A DNA stretch of 64,000 nt, taken from the NCBI GenBank assembly GCA_001683735.1, contig LUGG01000013.1, positions 1,302,001 to 1,366,000 on the forward strand. Direction: 5' to 3'. Source of the stretch: Grifola frondosa (lineage: Eukaryota > Basidiomycota > Agaricomycetes > Polyporales > Grifolaceae). Under the pieces are notes generated by a model that was given only the letters and a program-made list of their open reading frames with translations, did not search any database and was not told the DNA's origin. Numbering within the stretch: position 1 is the stretch's first letter; each line of letters opens with the position of its first letter. Below, piece by piece: positions 1 through 11,870 of the stretch. A program made the translations under genes and the position numbers.

Positions 1-8
1 TTCACCCA

Positions 9-1313
9 CTAAATCTCCTTCAAGGAATAGATGTCGCTGATATGTCGCCCGTGCAACAGATCATGAGACGGTTTTGTGCCCACGATGGAAATAATCTGGC
101 CTCCGACCACAAACACCCGCCATTCACCTATACTCTCCAGATATTCAACATAATCCTGAACGAACCATCGTGGCGCCATTGGGTCCTGTGCTGCTGCCCG
201 TGCCTCCTGGTTCACCTGGCGCCGTTCCTCTCTATTCAATGAGCACGTGAAAAGGTCTATGACGACTTGCATCGCTCATCTCCCTCTTCAGCACTGTATT
301 CGGTGTGATTTTTATCTTCGGCGTATATGGAATAGTGCATGGACGCTGGGTGTGAGTAATAGAAGCCGCAATGTCATCCAGGTCCCGAATGACATCCAGT
401 TTTCGGCCAGCATGCCTCCCATCCCATATGTGCGGAACTATTGGGATACGCTTGGATAGTATTTCTAACCGGCGGAGAAATATATTGACGTCAGAGATCT
501 TGTAATGTTCCTTGATACTGCAGTGGCGATCAGTTCCTACGTAGTGCTTAACGCAAACGACCTGCCTTAAATCGAGCGACAAATCTGCACCTCCCCATAT
601 CAGATCAAAATCATCGAATTTTGTGTTATAACCTAGGTCATTCGTCCGGTTGCCATTCTTGAGTAGTTTGAAGAACTGTGGGAATGTCATCGCCTGCACA
701 GTAATTCGTGGATGTTGGAGGAATCGACTGTAGAGGATTATCTTTGCAAATGTGATCAGGATCGCGATGGAGGTTTCAATAATGTAACACTAAAAACCCA
801 CTTGATCATGTGCATGTACCCGTCTATGTCCTGCAGGTACGGGAGGGTATCTTCCGGTTGAGTGAATGGATCATCGTAGACATACCCTCCCCCACATGCT
901 GTGGATAGAAAGGCGCAATATCACTCTCCAGAAGGTCCAGTGATGCCCAAGAGGCATTCTTGGGCTGGGATATGATTTCATTCTTGGACCGTACTTGGGC
1001 TGGCTCTAGAACGAATAGAATTCGATATTTTATGTTGTCTAATGGTGGCGTTTTACCTGCTACTGCCGAAAATACAACATAATCTGAGCTCACCATTCTC
1101 CACCTCGGCAAGCCGTTTCTCTATCTGAACCAGCCGAGCGTTGAGTGTAGCTATTCTTTGGTCCATGAGACTGGGCTGGCGATGGCTCTGAAGCACGATA
1201 CGCCCACAGTATGCGGTATTTGAATTAGCTACATGGCGATTTCGGTCCGACATTACCCGCATTTCAACTTCCATCTGATTTGGATCTTGCGTGTGGCTGG
1301 TGCACCCCAACAT
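9..1313 (-). CDS. Agaricomycete-expanded protein of unknown function, probably frameshifted
   Basis: Four exons can be followed. The first (1313 to about 1094) starts with Met and has a short coiled coil (LNARLVQIEKRLAEVE). The second (about 1056-890) carries KTPPLDNIKYRILFVLEPAQ, then WASLDLLESDIAPFYPQHVG. A small exon reads DIDGYMHMIK, and a long exon (about 750-232) carries KRIPIVPHIWDGRHAG and VLKREMSD. The tail, RWFVQDYVEYL then GEWRVFVVGGQIISIVGT, lies one frame away from the long exon, so there is a one-base shift near 260 and the copy is probably inactive. The layout (ALEPA, DxDGxxHxIK, LKRExSD, GEWRVFxVGG) is one I know from multi-copy, unnamed mushroom proteins; function unknown. 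Introns are 38-60 nt with GT-AG ends. Confidence 0.5.
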
Positions 1314-2004
1314 TCAGATGTATTACATTGCATATCAATGCGAATTCTGCCAGCAGGAAAATTAAAAATTAACTTGAATTTACTATGCATTTGCTAGAAA
1401 ATTGCTACTGGCCACTTGTTCGATGAATTTGATATCCACGAAAGTCAAATGTGAGAACATGACAAGCGCTGCAATGCGAGCCTGAGTCTAAGTCGTATAA
1501 TTTGGCGTATAACCACTGGCGGTCTCGAACAGACATGCCTCAAGCTAACCAACGGGCATCTTCTCGCCGTCGCTGTCCTTCCACATGTGGAGACCCAGCC
1601 CTCTCAGTCCTCCGAGCACGCACTGTTCACCAAGAGCTTCACGGTCCCCTAGCTGATCAATCACTCGAGCTGGATATCACTGACGACCCACTATATGCAA
1701 CCATTGATGATACCTTTAATGAACTTGAATCCAGTGGAGAATAGCATATTACTACTGAACTTCCTCTGTATGGTTCACCACCCGCATTTAGGGAGGATAT
1801 CACCACTCACACAGCATACATTCAGGCATTCATCGTTGCATGATATGGAAATAAGCAGACACTTCCCATGTCTTACCAACAATTGTACACTATGAGTGGA
1901 TTCTCCTCTGGAGCACAGAAATATTGGGTCCCAATTGTGAGATAAATATTCGATTCACTGATAGCAAATCTCCATGCGGAATACATCGATATCGTACACT
2001 AACT
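1314..2004. other. intergenic stretch, no convincing gene
   Basis: Short open frames exist on the plus strand (for example 1502-1744) but they show no family resemblance and no linked exons. I see nothing further. Confidence 0.4.
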
Positions 2005-2300
2005 TTACAACATCTTCTGAGCCAGATAAACACCCATCCAGCACTCATTTAGACGGCCCAGCATCCGAGGGGCAATCTTTGTGGGCAGCTTTGTCAGTGC
2101 CTTCTTCACCTTCAGCAACTGCATATCTCCGTCAACGTAGAATCCTCCCTCCGGTTCCTTTCGCTTCGAGTTTCGATGAATGACAATATCCATCGCTGTG
2201 TTCATTCGCTCCGACACTAGTTCCTTCACATTAGGTGCTTTGGTGGCGGTGATGTGGTCCCTGTTTTCATCACTACACATGGGCATCCGCTTCATCACCT
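2005..2300 (-). CDS. small basic protein or gene fragment, unknown
   Basis: An open frame of about 97 codons is rich in Lys, Arg and Met (KRMPMC, HRNSKRKEPEGG, KVKKALTKLPTK). The frame continues upstream to about 2345 (EEDYEIVARCNLPEV) without a Met. An ATG at 2378 lies in another frame and overlaps the stop of the neighbouring gene. The piece may be a fragment, or a gene with a one-base shift near 2340. Not recognised. Confidence 0.25.
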
Positions 2301-2365
2301 CCGGAAGGTTGCAACGCGCAACAATTTCATAGTCCTCTTCCGGATGGCCTTGACCTCGCTCTCTG

Positions 2366-3654
2366 TCAATTCAGCCATGGTTGTGGTATGTGTCCGCCCT
2401 GCATGAGCGAGAGGGGCCTAACGATATCCCGCCGGTGTATGACAAGTTCCGCTGTGCTATCACATTGCGGGAAGATCTAGAAACAAAACAATCATTTGTT
2501 GTGACAGATATGTCAAAATGCGGATGAACGTACCTCAATCTCCTCTGGCTTCATCAGAACTGCCTCTGTGTATAGGATGCCGGATGTCGGACCCTTTCGG
2601 TATACCCGATACATATTGTACAACGTGTTCCCTCCTTCATCTGGAATGAGCTCATGGAGTTCACTCTCCGCATCCACTGGGGTGATACCGTACAGCTTCT
2701 CCAGCTCCAAATCATCAGGCAATGAGCCCATAGCACATTCATTCACTACCCACTTCCCTAAGGTGACCTTCGTAAACACTCCTGTCACCCTGTGTGCATA
2801 GATCTTCACCGTGATGACGGTGCGAACGAGTCCCCTGGTTCGGCATATGAGTCGTCCAGCATCAAAGCGAAGTTTCGCCTCGCTTTCGGATAGTCCCACC
2901 TCCCAGCAGAGGACTGGAGTGGTCCTGCGACGGACAATGTCTGGATCGTTAGACATTGAAGCGTCAACCTCCTCCGGCCTAGCTCGGAACCCATAGTCAG
3001 GGTCCTTGGCTCCCGTACCACGGAACAGCACCCGGCCACTCCCACTCTTCGTACACCCGTCCCAATCGCTGCCCTCGCCTTCACTAGTGAGATTATCAAT
3101 GAACGCGATAATGACGCTTTCATGACCAGGTTCGATATGAGATCGTCACGATCGATCCACTGCTATCAATCCTTTCCACCAGTTAGCCTAGATCTTGATC
3201 TGCCATCTCACTAGACCGCTTACTTCATGTTCTCTAGCTCGGGCGTCGCATACAGCTCCGAGAGGATATCAGGCCCATACTGGTTGATATCACGAAGTAC
3301 AAGACTTGTTGGGTGAGGTGTCTTCATCCATTCAGAGACCTGGGTCGTTAACTCATCTATGCTGCGTGACTGCACAGCGTTGGCTGGAGGTCGAAGAAGT
3401 TCATCTGAGGATCTGGTGTAGGAAGCTGGTGCCAGATATGGATGGGATGGAGTACCGCCACTAACATCACGACGAGGCAGTGGTGACGATATCACAGGTG
3501 TCGGAACAAATCTGTATCCACTTCGTTCAGGGAATTTGGTGGGACAGTGTCCCTTGTGTAAATCCGTCAAAAATGGGCGTTGGGAGACATGATGGGACCG
3601 ACACCATCTCGCAAGCGACACAGATCCTTTATATAGGAATCTGATCAGAAGCAA
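2366..3654 (-). CDS. restriction-endonuclease-like (PD-(D/E)XK/Uma2-type) fungal protein
   Basis: The core exon (about 3100-2534) reads AKDPDYGFRARPEE, then TTPVLCWEVGLSESEAKL and RLICRTRGLVRTVITVKI. A PDYG motif followed about 30 residues later by a buried strand with EVG and a basic helix resembles the PD..(D/E)xK layout of Uma2-like nucleases often seen in mushroom genomes. The active-site Lys is not certain. A 56-nt intron (gtacgttc...tttctag) joins the core exon in frame to a last exon ending PQPWLN and a TGA at 2366. The upstream exon (3654-3220) is Pro/Arg/Ser-rich and ends at a donor (gtaagcgg). The junction near 3110-3160 does not stay in one frame, so a shift or a missed exon is possible there. 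Assignment is inference from motif spacing. Confidence 0.45.
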
Positions 3655-3662
3655 ATTAGTCC

Positions 3663-4500
3663 TGACATGATCGCAAACCCTGTTTTCATATTTAGAATCT
3701 GCATGCGGCGAAGCACTACCTTAACGCGTCAGGATATGTGACTAAATTAATCCAGCAATTCACTAGAGCACATGGTGACCTTGTGGCAGAACAGATATTC
3801 AAGACATGTAAATCGACTTTAACCACAAATGCATTATGAACAAATGACTATGAGGACACGGAAAACATCGATTACGATGGCCCTGCCATTGGAGCGATTA
3901 TGCAATATTTCCTTGTCCCACGTTCCGGACACAGCCGGAGAAAGAATGATGGCGAGGGTTTCCAGCTAAGTTCCTAGATCAGTGCCAAATGGGGAGATGG
4001 CATCCATACACGCGAGATATAGCTTTTTATGTAGTGTAAAAGTGATCGAATCGCAGCGGTTGCAATATGAGTTGTGCTTCCGATACAAATGTCCATTCAA
4101 GATAGATCCGCACATCAAGGTACATTTTGTGTCAATGACCTGCATTCATTGGACATCGTAGTAACTTTGTGTTGTACACAATTGGACTTTGGAGCCTATG
4201 GGCAACCTAGCAGTGTTCTAGTGGCATATTATGGCACAAGCACACAGGAGTCCATAGGCTACTTCCCTTCCGACACATCGACATACTCGATAGCTATTGA
4301 CCTCTCACTGGTCAAAGCTCTGTACCATGCATTTATAGCGGACCAACTCCGCGTATGAGGAGTTGATCTTGCACAGGGTCGGTGACGGTAATTGTCCTAA
4401 ATCGCATCACACTACGTCAAAGATTATCGGAATACCGAATAGGCAGATGTGAATATTTGAGTGGAGACAATGGTACCTGTGGATCTACTCTTCTTATCGG
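3663..4500. other. intergenic stretch, no supported gene
   Basis: A 94-codon plus-strand frame (4074-4358) lacks recognisable features or partner exons. No repeats or RNA features are evident. Confidence 0.35.
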
Positions 4501-4506
4501 TACCAA

Positions 4507-7500
4507 TTATTTAGACCATCTCTGTAACGTTTCACCCTGACGTCGCAGAATAATGATGATATTCACCCAAATCCTTCCCAAATCCTTTTCGGCATGAATG
4601 CGGTTCTGACATAGGTCCCACGTCTTGACTGCTGTGTCCAAGAGAGTCTGTTGTACAATAAGTATCCATGTGTTAGGTTCCAGGATGCTACATACCGCAC
4701 TTCGCTTGTGCATTCGGATCTCAGATACCTTGGCTTTGAAGGTACCTTCCATCTCAATATAACCATCGCGGAATGACTCGACCATAGCTTATTTTTCGGA
4801 GAATCTCCTCCTCTGGCTAGATCTAAATCAGCTTTGCACATCGAATGCAATGTGATGATGAACCTTGTCACTCTTAACTAATTCTGTAAGGACCGGATTG
4901 TGGAAATATGTTGCTGGAAATGTCCAGATAGCAGGCGCGTTGTTCAATGGAATGCTGGCGGTTTCGGGCTAAGCGATCGTATGGTCGCTACACCAGACAA
5001 TGAAGATGATGTGGTTTCTTGATCGCGTGCAACATTCAATCTCTTCCCCTTCCGACATGTGAATGATGTACCACCATCCTTTGGCATGGATTTGTGATCA
5101 GTTGATTTCGATAGGCTCGCTTGGTTTCGGTGGCAGCTTCTTTCTAGGAGATTGCAGAACCAAGTGTTCAATGTCAAATGTTTCTTCGTCCACGGCACTT
5201 GTATCCTCGTCACTGTCGACCAGTGGCGGTTGTTGTAGTGGCATGATAGGTATATTCTGTCCTACGAGTGTCGACTCCCTTTGTGCAAGTCTGGCCGAAT
5301 GTCGAGTTCGCACCTGCGGCATTCGCCGAGAAGTCGCACTACCTCTAGGACGCCCTCGTCCTCTGGGAGTAACCATGCTCATATCATCTCGTACTCGGTG
5401 CATGTCAGAGGCTACGATGTGCGGTGGATTCAGTTTCTGTACATTTTATCTGGCAATGACATACGACCTGTCATTGTAGATGTTCCCGTTGGTGATATCG
5501 TTTCAGGCGGGGAACTGGTTCTAAGGGCTCCGTCGACTTCTACCGAAGAGAAAGTGAGTTGAGTTAATGGTATATTCTAGAGCACACAATCCCCACAAAT
5601 ACCTTCCTGAGCTTCGCCTGAGCAGTCTGAACGAGCAACATGTATATTATCCTCAAACTCCTCATCAGTGAACCATGTATCCTCGAAGGGAAACAACCCT
5701 GCATCGGTGGCAATATGACCCCATTCATCGACCACTGTATGCAAATAAACATGTGAGCAATGTATTCGCAGATGATACCTATCGTACGTGTGACGCACTA
5801 CAATTGGCTTCCCTGTCCACTTTATCGCAAATAATGGTGATGTCCGATTTGTTGTTAAATGTATCATTAGTATCATGGATATATTCCACTTAAGATTAAC
5901 GGTGAAATGAGGTACTTCATGTCATAAAAGAAAGATGCTAACCTGGTCGCATTGAAATGAGCAAGGCGATTCCATATTGTGGGCATGTATCATAGTTCAA
6001 CACATTCAAAATGGTGTAAGTACATTGCTGAATCGAGACTTATTCGGCACCCTGACCATTGGCCATATCTGTGGTCACCGTCAACGACTCTGGCGTGGAC
6101 TTCTTCAGAGATAAAATATGAGCTTGTATAGTAGGAATGATCAAATACTATATGATACCTTCATAACGAACCGGTTGAGAGCGGAGCCTGATGTGGGGCT
6201 GTGACTACCAGCGCGAGACGACACCGTGATGGCTTCGTTCTCAAAGGTAGCAGCAGGCATCTTGTTGGATACACCACTGCTACCTGGATGCTGTGGCTAT
6301 ATAGTAATGATCGTTAGCAATTATGGTTCTCGTTTATGAACAACCAATAATATCTGATAACATACCATGATATGGCTGCTGTCCGATTCCAAGTCCATTT
6401 CACTGTAGTTCGCTTCATCCTCGACTTTCGCAGTGCGATCAAGTGCCAATGTGGATTCTACAGTCCCTTCGTCTTCATCATGTTGATCGGTTACCTGTTC
6501 CTATACCGGAGACGTTCAACAACCCAATTAATGAGAGCAATGGCAAACATTACCATTTTCTGTCGCTTGATCTCACTCGTCTTCGAAGGACTCGCCGTTG
6601 GGGAGCTTTCTGCTTTTCGCTTTAGGCTATTCAGCAGATGCGGATGAAATAGGGAATTCTGCAGACACACCTTTGGCGCCGCTGTATCGTCCATGAAGCT
6701 GTCGTCAGGTTCTCCGAGTGCATCGATCGAACTGTCATCGTCGGATGCCCCATGGTCAGCATCACCGTCCGGGCTCCTTTGACCAAGATCATGCATCAGA
6801 GTTTGCTGTAGCTTAATTTGAGCCAGCTCGTTCTGGATGTTGTGGTAGTTGTCATGCAGCTCTTCTACAGTCATAACTTCTACGGGGCGGAGGTCATCTG
6901 GCTGCGACGTGATGACGATGGACGGTTTTGGCGCCAGCCTCGCCTTAGAACCTGTCGTTCAGTAATCAGCATTACACGCTAGTTAGTCTAGCACGCATAA
7001 TCATACCTGCATTATCAGCATTGTCATCCAACATTTGAAGGTCCTCATCGGAGTCATGGAGCATCGCAGCGAGCTAGGAGTCGATTAGTTTAGTTTCGAG
7101 ACAGCGACAGCATATCTTCCATACCTTTATCGTTGCGGTCTTGCGACTCGCCGTTGCCTCCACGCTGGGAGCCATCTTCGGCTTTGGCCTGCCTCTCATC
7201 CTGTTGGCGGACTCAAGTCTGGTGTCGCCCGGGACACCGTCATCGCTATTCTCCTCCTCGTCGTCGATCATAGCCTGAATTCGCGACATTAACGACCTTG
7301 CATTACGGCGAGCGTTGCGGAAATTAATACCTGGGGTGCTTTGCGGCTCCCTCGCCCCCTGCTCCGCGTGCTTCCGCCACCACGTTTCTTCTTCTTCTAA
7401 AATCCGTTAGCTTTGCTGCAGCAGATAGCGAAGCATCCTACCGTCGGTTCAGGCTTCGCCTCAATGTCGCCCGGGACACCGTCATCGCTATTTTCCTCGT

Positions 7501-8993
7501 CGTCGTCGATCTTAGCCTGAATTCACGACATTATCGGCCTTGTATTACGGCGAGCGTTGCGGAAATTAATACCTGGGGTGCTTTGCGGCTCCCTCGCCCC
7601 CTGCTCCGCGTGCTTCCGCCACCACGTTTCTTCTTCTTCTAAAATCCGTTAGCTTTGCTGCAGCAGATAGCGAAGCATCCTACCGTCGGTTCAGGCTTCG
7701 CCTCAATGTCGCCCGGGACACCGTCATCGCTATTTTCCTCGTCGTCGTCGATCTTAGCCTGAATTCACGACATTATCGGCCTTGTATTACGGCGAGCGTT
7801 GCGGAAATTAATACCTGGGGTGCTTTGCGGCTCCCTCGCCCCCTGCTCCGCGTGCTTCCGCCACCACGTTTCTTCTTCTTCTAAAATCCGTTAGCTTTGC
7901 CGCAGCAGATAGCGAAGCATCCTACCGTCGGTTCAGGCTTCGCCTCAATGTCGCCCGGGACACTGTCATCGCTATTCTCCTCGTCGTCGTCGATCTTAGC
8001 CTGAATTCACGACGTTATCGGCCTTGCATTACGGCGAGCGTTGCGGAGATTAATACCTGGGGTGCTTTGCGGCTCCCTTGCCCCCTGCTCCGCGTGCTTC
8101 CGCCACCATGTTTCTCCTTCTTCTAAAATCCGTTAGCTTTGCTGCAGCAGATAGCGAAGCATCCTACCGTTGTTTCAGAGGTAGAATCAACCTCCTCCTA
8201 AATGACTACCATTAGGTTATGGATTTTAGCCATACGTAACGCTCACTAACTTCTGTCTTGGCTGTGTAAGTGCTTTGTCCACCGAGCACAGAGATAACAA
8301 ACGATTTGAGCTCGTCGATATATGCCTGGTGCTTTGGACGACTATATCCCTCTTCAATGGGCAGAATACGATCTTCGCCGACATGTCCAAAGCAGGCCAG
8401 TCTGGTTGCCTTGCCCTCTTCCTTATTCAATACCCAATCCGCCCAATCTGCATCCGCTTAATCAGCAGACTCAAATCTAAGTTAATGAGTGATTCAAACG
8501 CACCAAATGCGAACGCATCGCCAGGAAGCTCGTGCTCCAGTTGATGCTTGTGGACAACCTCTGGGTCCGATTCCCCGATGTGGTATACTTCTAAAAGCCA
8601 ATTTTCTAGCGCTTGGGGGGATTTGCGCGGTTGGGCCTTCATCGCGGCAATAAATGTCTCGCGTACGCGATGCATATTGAGGAGATTGCGATGAAGCCCA
8701 TCCAGAATGGTCAATACTGTCACTCTGTCCTTGCCCTTTGCCATACCATTCAAAGCCTTCTTTTCAATAGCCGTCTGCAGAGCGGAAATGTAGTGATTCA
8801 GGAAGCGAAACCCGATCCGCGTGTTCTCTGGCGCGGTACAAACATACTCGTCCTGTTTGCTCGAGTTCCGGCGAAAAACTTTAAAATCATGTGCTGACGA
8901 GTCGGAGTAGTATTTGGTCCGTAGCGCGTCTTGCACCTCGCCATGTGGTAGGACGGCGTCGTTGCACCAAAGGCAAAGCGTATTGTCATACAT
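4507..8993 (-). CDS. large multi-exon gene with AT-hook and repeated charged blocks; copy 1 of an inverted pair
   Basis: Not recognised by name, but clearly homologous to the plus-strand gene at 15808-18971. The first exon has MYDNTLCLWCND, ALRTKYYSD, GFRFLNHYISALQ, TILDGLHRNLLNMHRVRE and WLLEVYHIGE. The second has ADWVLNKEE, CFGHVGED, LPIEEGYSRP and SFVISVLGG. Both match copy 2 with the intron at the same place. Then come alternating basic and acidic exons (tandem array, annotated separately), an AT-hook core (MRGRPKPK), a coiled coil (EELHDNYHNIQNELAQIKLQ) and acidic exons. The last exons (about 4800-4507) have FRDGYIEMEG, an intron inside KRSA|TLLDTAVKTW, and end in WSK. I start at Met 8993, not the upstream ATG at 9038, because it aligns with copy 2 and lies the same distance from a TATA box. 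Around 5950-6100 the frame is unclear (a TAA at 6040 in one splice form, a TGA in the other), so copy 1 may be broken or encode two proteins. AT-hook and basic blocks suggest DNA or chromatin binding. Confidence 0.6.
7223..8167 (-). repeat. four tandem 242-bp units, each two exons plus two introns
   Basis: The marker TGTCGCCCGGGACA recurs at 7223, 7465, 7707 and 7949, a constant 242-bp step. Read on the minus strand, each unit is: 66-nt exon (KKKKRGGGSTRSRGRGSRKA...), 56-nt intron (gtattaat...attcag), 75-nt exon (AKIDDDEENSDDGVPGD...), 45-nt intron (gtaggatg...ttttag, with gctaac as branch site). The sum is 66+56+75+45=242. Both exons are multiples of three with phase-0 introns, so adding or losing units keeps the frame. 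Units are nearly identical; the most gene-proximal unit has K to E, R to H and R to Q changes, and the distal one runs into the unique AT-hook exon. Confidence 0.9.
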
Positions 8994-9056
8994 AGAAGCA
9001 GGGTTCAGTGACAGATGAGTGGGAATTGCGCGATCCATCGGCGATGTCCCAGAAGT

Positions 9057-9070
9057 CTTTTTATCAAAAT
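9057..9070 (-). promoter_or_regulatory. TATA box of copy 1
   Basis: On the minus strand the sequence is attttgataaaaag, ending about 63 bp before the ATG at 8993. Copy 2 has ttgatataaaaag the same distance before its ATG. Confidence 0.5.
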
Positions 9071-9147
9071 CACCTCACCTCAGCCACATGTATTTGTGTA
9101 CGGATTAACGCCCATTCGTCATCGGCACGTGTACAACATGCTCGTGG

Positions 9148-9158
9148 TTATATAAAAG
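9148..9158 (+). promoter_or_regulatory. TATA box of the PHD-like gene
   Basis: A perfect TATATAAAAG lies about 85 bp upstream of the ATG at 9242. The copy 1 TATA box lies about 90 bp to the left on the other strand, so the two genes share a divergent promoter of under 250 bp. Confidence 0.55.
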
Positions 9159-9241
9159 AAGGGGACGACCGAAATGCGGAGTAGGTATCACGTTATTCCT
9201 TTCATTTCGATTTAAATCACCTCGCAATATTCTTCAACCAA

Positions 9242-10946
9242 GATGATGGGAACTGCGGGCGGTCGACCACCTCCACAGGTTCAACAATTGAACAGATCAT
9301 CAAGATCAGTCAATGGGGTTTACGATGAGAGCGTGTTCACAGGTACAACAAGTTTGTTTCTCCAGATGAATTGTCTCCCATAATGATGTAGGTGATGGTG
9401 GGCCGGAGACTTCCATGGAGATCGATGAGGTCTGTAAGTACCGCGATCATGCTCTTCCAGAAGCGCTATTGATGATTTCATTAGACGATTCTACCCTCCT
9501 GCCAACCAACAGGATCACACTCGTGAGTGAATTACAATGTTCACGAGCTACGTGCAGCACTTCACACATCATCAGAGATGTTCTGGGTGTTCGGACTATG
9601 GTACAGTGTTGAAATGCACAATGCCATTATGCCCATATGCGTTGTGCCTCCGCAACGACTTATGCCTCGGTGGGTGTGTAGAGGAGGCCACCGTGAAGGA
9701 CCCAGAAACGTTTGTGTGCCCAGAGTGTCACCGCAAAGCAGGAGAGCACGTTCCGGTATGTTATGCATCCATTCGTCCATACATTGATTAGCAAACACTG
9801 TGTGTAAGTATGTGGTCCACATGCAGGCCAGCAGACATCTGTCTCCTGGGTTCGTTTCTGCCTCGCTGGCGATGTTCATACTCAGGTATGGGCGTGATGC
9901 CTACGTGCGAGATGTGTTCAAACCACATTTCGTCGAAAGATTCAAGTCGGTCCCCGACAATGTGAGTCTCGTACTTATATCTTCACCGATGAGGAATGGC
10001 TTCATGAGACATGTAGTTCATCCTGTCCGACACACGGCTACTGAAGGGAGCAGCCGTTTACCATACGGTTATGAAGCGAATCACACCAGTGGTGAAATGG
10101 CTCGAGGCCCGTCACAATACCGTTCCGTTACTTGTGCTGGTGGACACCCACAGCGATTACGAGACAGGGATGTTATCGTTGTCATCCACAAATACTGGTA
10201 TGCCACCCAACATTGGCCCTATGAAAAGGTAGCTTCTGGCGTTTTCTTCAGTCATAGCATTCACACTGTTTCTTCGCAGGTCCTGGCGACATTTCTTGGG
10301 TCGGCATATAAGACCTTCCCCGAGAACACGTCGAAGTTGAAGGGCCTATTCCTCCTATCGTGCGGTGCATGTGTCACGAAGGCCGACCGGTTTGAGGAGC
10401 TTAAGGCCCAGGTGCAGAAGTGAGGCCTATCGTGCAGCTTCGCCCCAAAATGCTAATGTTCCAAATAGCGGATATTTCGACTTTGTTATTACCTTCACTG
10501 CCGACAATATTCAGGCAGGGATCGTCGTCCCTGCACTGCTCAGCGTGGCCAACTCTATCTACTTCCACCACGTCGAGACGCTCAATGTCTGGGGGATCGT
10601 CGTTGCAGTTCTCACTGGTGCACATGAACTTTTTAACCACACCAGCGTCGTTGTGATATCTCGGGAGCGTGGCACCGTCGTGGCGCGGGAGCTCAACTAT
10701 GGCTCTATGGGACGACGTCCCTTTGGTCTGCACCCTCGCTGTAAATATTGCGATGGCGAAGGTTCCAACATCGCAGTGAAGCTATCTCGTGATGGATGCG
10801 CAGTGAAGATGACATGCCGCTTGTGCAACCAAGTCGGGGAATATGAGCGGCCATCATGGGTATATGCGACTGCTCAACCATACTACTATTATGTATTGTT
10901 TCCGCTGACTCCTGAGCAGTCCCTGTGGCCAAAACGGGCCTTGTAG
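9242..10946 (+). CDS. Cys-rich PHD-like zinc-finger protein, Agaricomycete-expanded family
   Basis: Exons join in frame from ATG at 9242 to TAG at 10944-10946, giving roughly 500 residues. After a short N-terminal tail of three small exons comes a Cys/His-rich module: HHQRCSGCSDYGTVLKC, CPYALCLRNDLCLGGC and FVCPECHRK, which reads as a PHD- or RING-like cross-brace finger. The middle contains LSDTRLLKGAAVYHTVMKR, then VPLLVLVDTHSD and LKGLFLLSCGACVTK, a strand pattern like a Rossmann or caspase-type sheet. The C-terminal exon has FDFVITFTADNIQAG, LTGAHELFNHTSVVVISRE, and a second CxxC...CxxC pair (RCKYCDGEGS, MTCRLCNQVGEYERP). I know this order from multi-copy unnamed mushroom genes. No frameshift seen, so it may be functional. 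Confidence 0.6.
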
Positions 10947-11500
10947 TACGGCCACATATGTAATTACAAAGTCAAATCATATCGTATGCACAGTGGTTGC
11001 TCCTTCTATCCATTTCAGTAAGTGTTATGACTCACAGTGGTAGGCGATGAAGTCATGAGGTTTCCGCTCATGCACATCTTATATTACGACCAAACCTTCA
11101 GGTGTATGCCTTTGAAGCGGTTAATGCCTCATGACAAAGAAGAATGGAAGATTTTGTTCCGTAGCAGATAATGATATCATGACATAATGTTGTTTAATGG
11201 CTTACTGTACTTAGGAGTTATAGACATCGGAGGGAAGATGGTAGCATAAGTCAATCTGGAATCGGGCAAGTGTGTCGCTTCAGGTACAGTAGTCAATCCT
11301 GACCACGCCCCATCACCTCGCTCCTATAGGCGGGAATGGGTTCGAATTACAAGGACAAATACAAATGGTACTTGTTGGGCCCAGCAGAGAGGAACAGAGA
11401 GGTCATAGAACACACCAGCTCGTTATTGATTCATTCACATCAGTGGGTGCATCAAATTTATAGATCTCTTCCTACTTAGATTGGATGGATCCTGAGCAAA
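10947..11500. other. intergenic, no gene seen
   Basis: AT-rich sequence without linked exons, tandem repeats or RNA signatures that I can support. Confidence 0.4.
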
Positions 11501-11870
11501 GTGCAGTGGGAGAGAACAGAAGGATTCACATTCCTGCCATACTTTCTACAGTGTGCACGACACAAGCAACATACAGTTTCGGGTTTGTTAGGATGCCATT
11601 CACAGAGTATCACGACCAAAGGAGTAGCCTCCATGGACAAGAGGATGGGAGAAACAAGTAAGGGCCGGCTTGATGACAAGCACTCGCTCCGGTTACAAGT
11701 CAGTTCGAGCTATCGTGGGTCGAGCCAAGCCCTGTATTTTCGCATTGACTGGATCAGTATGCAGGATATTGAGGATATCGTACTATTACCCTGTGTACAG
11801 GACAGTGCACCAGTGATTCGTCAACGAACGGGATTCGAACTCGAACCTTCCGACAAGTGCCGCAAATTCA

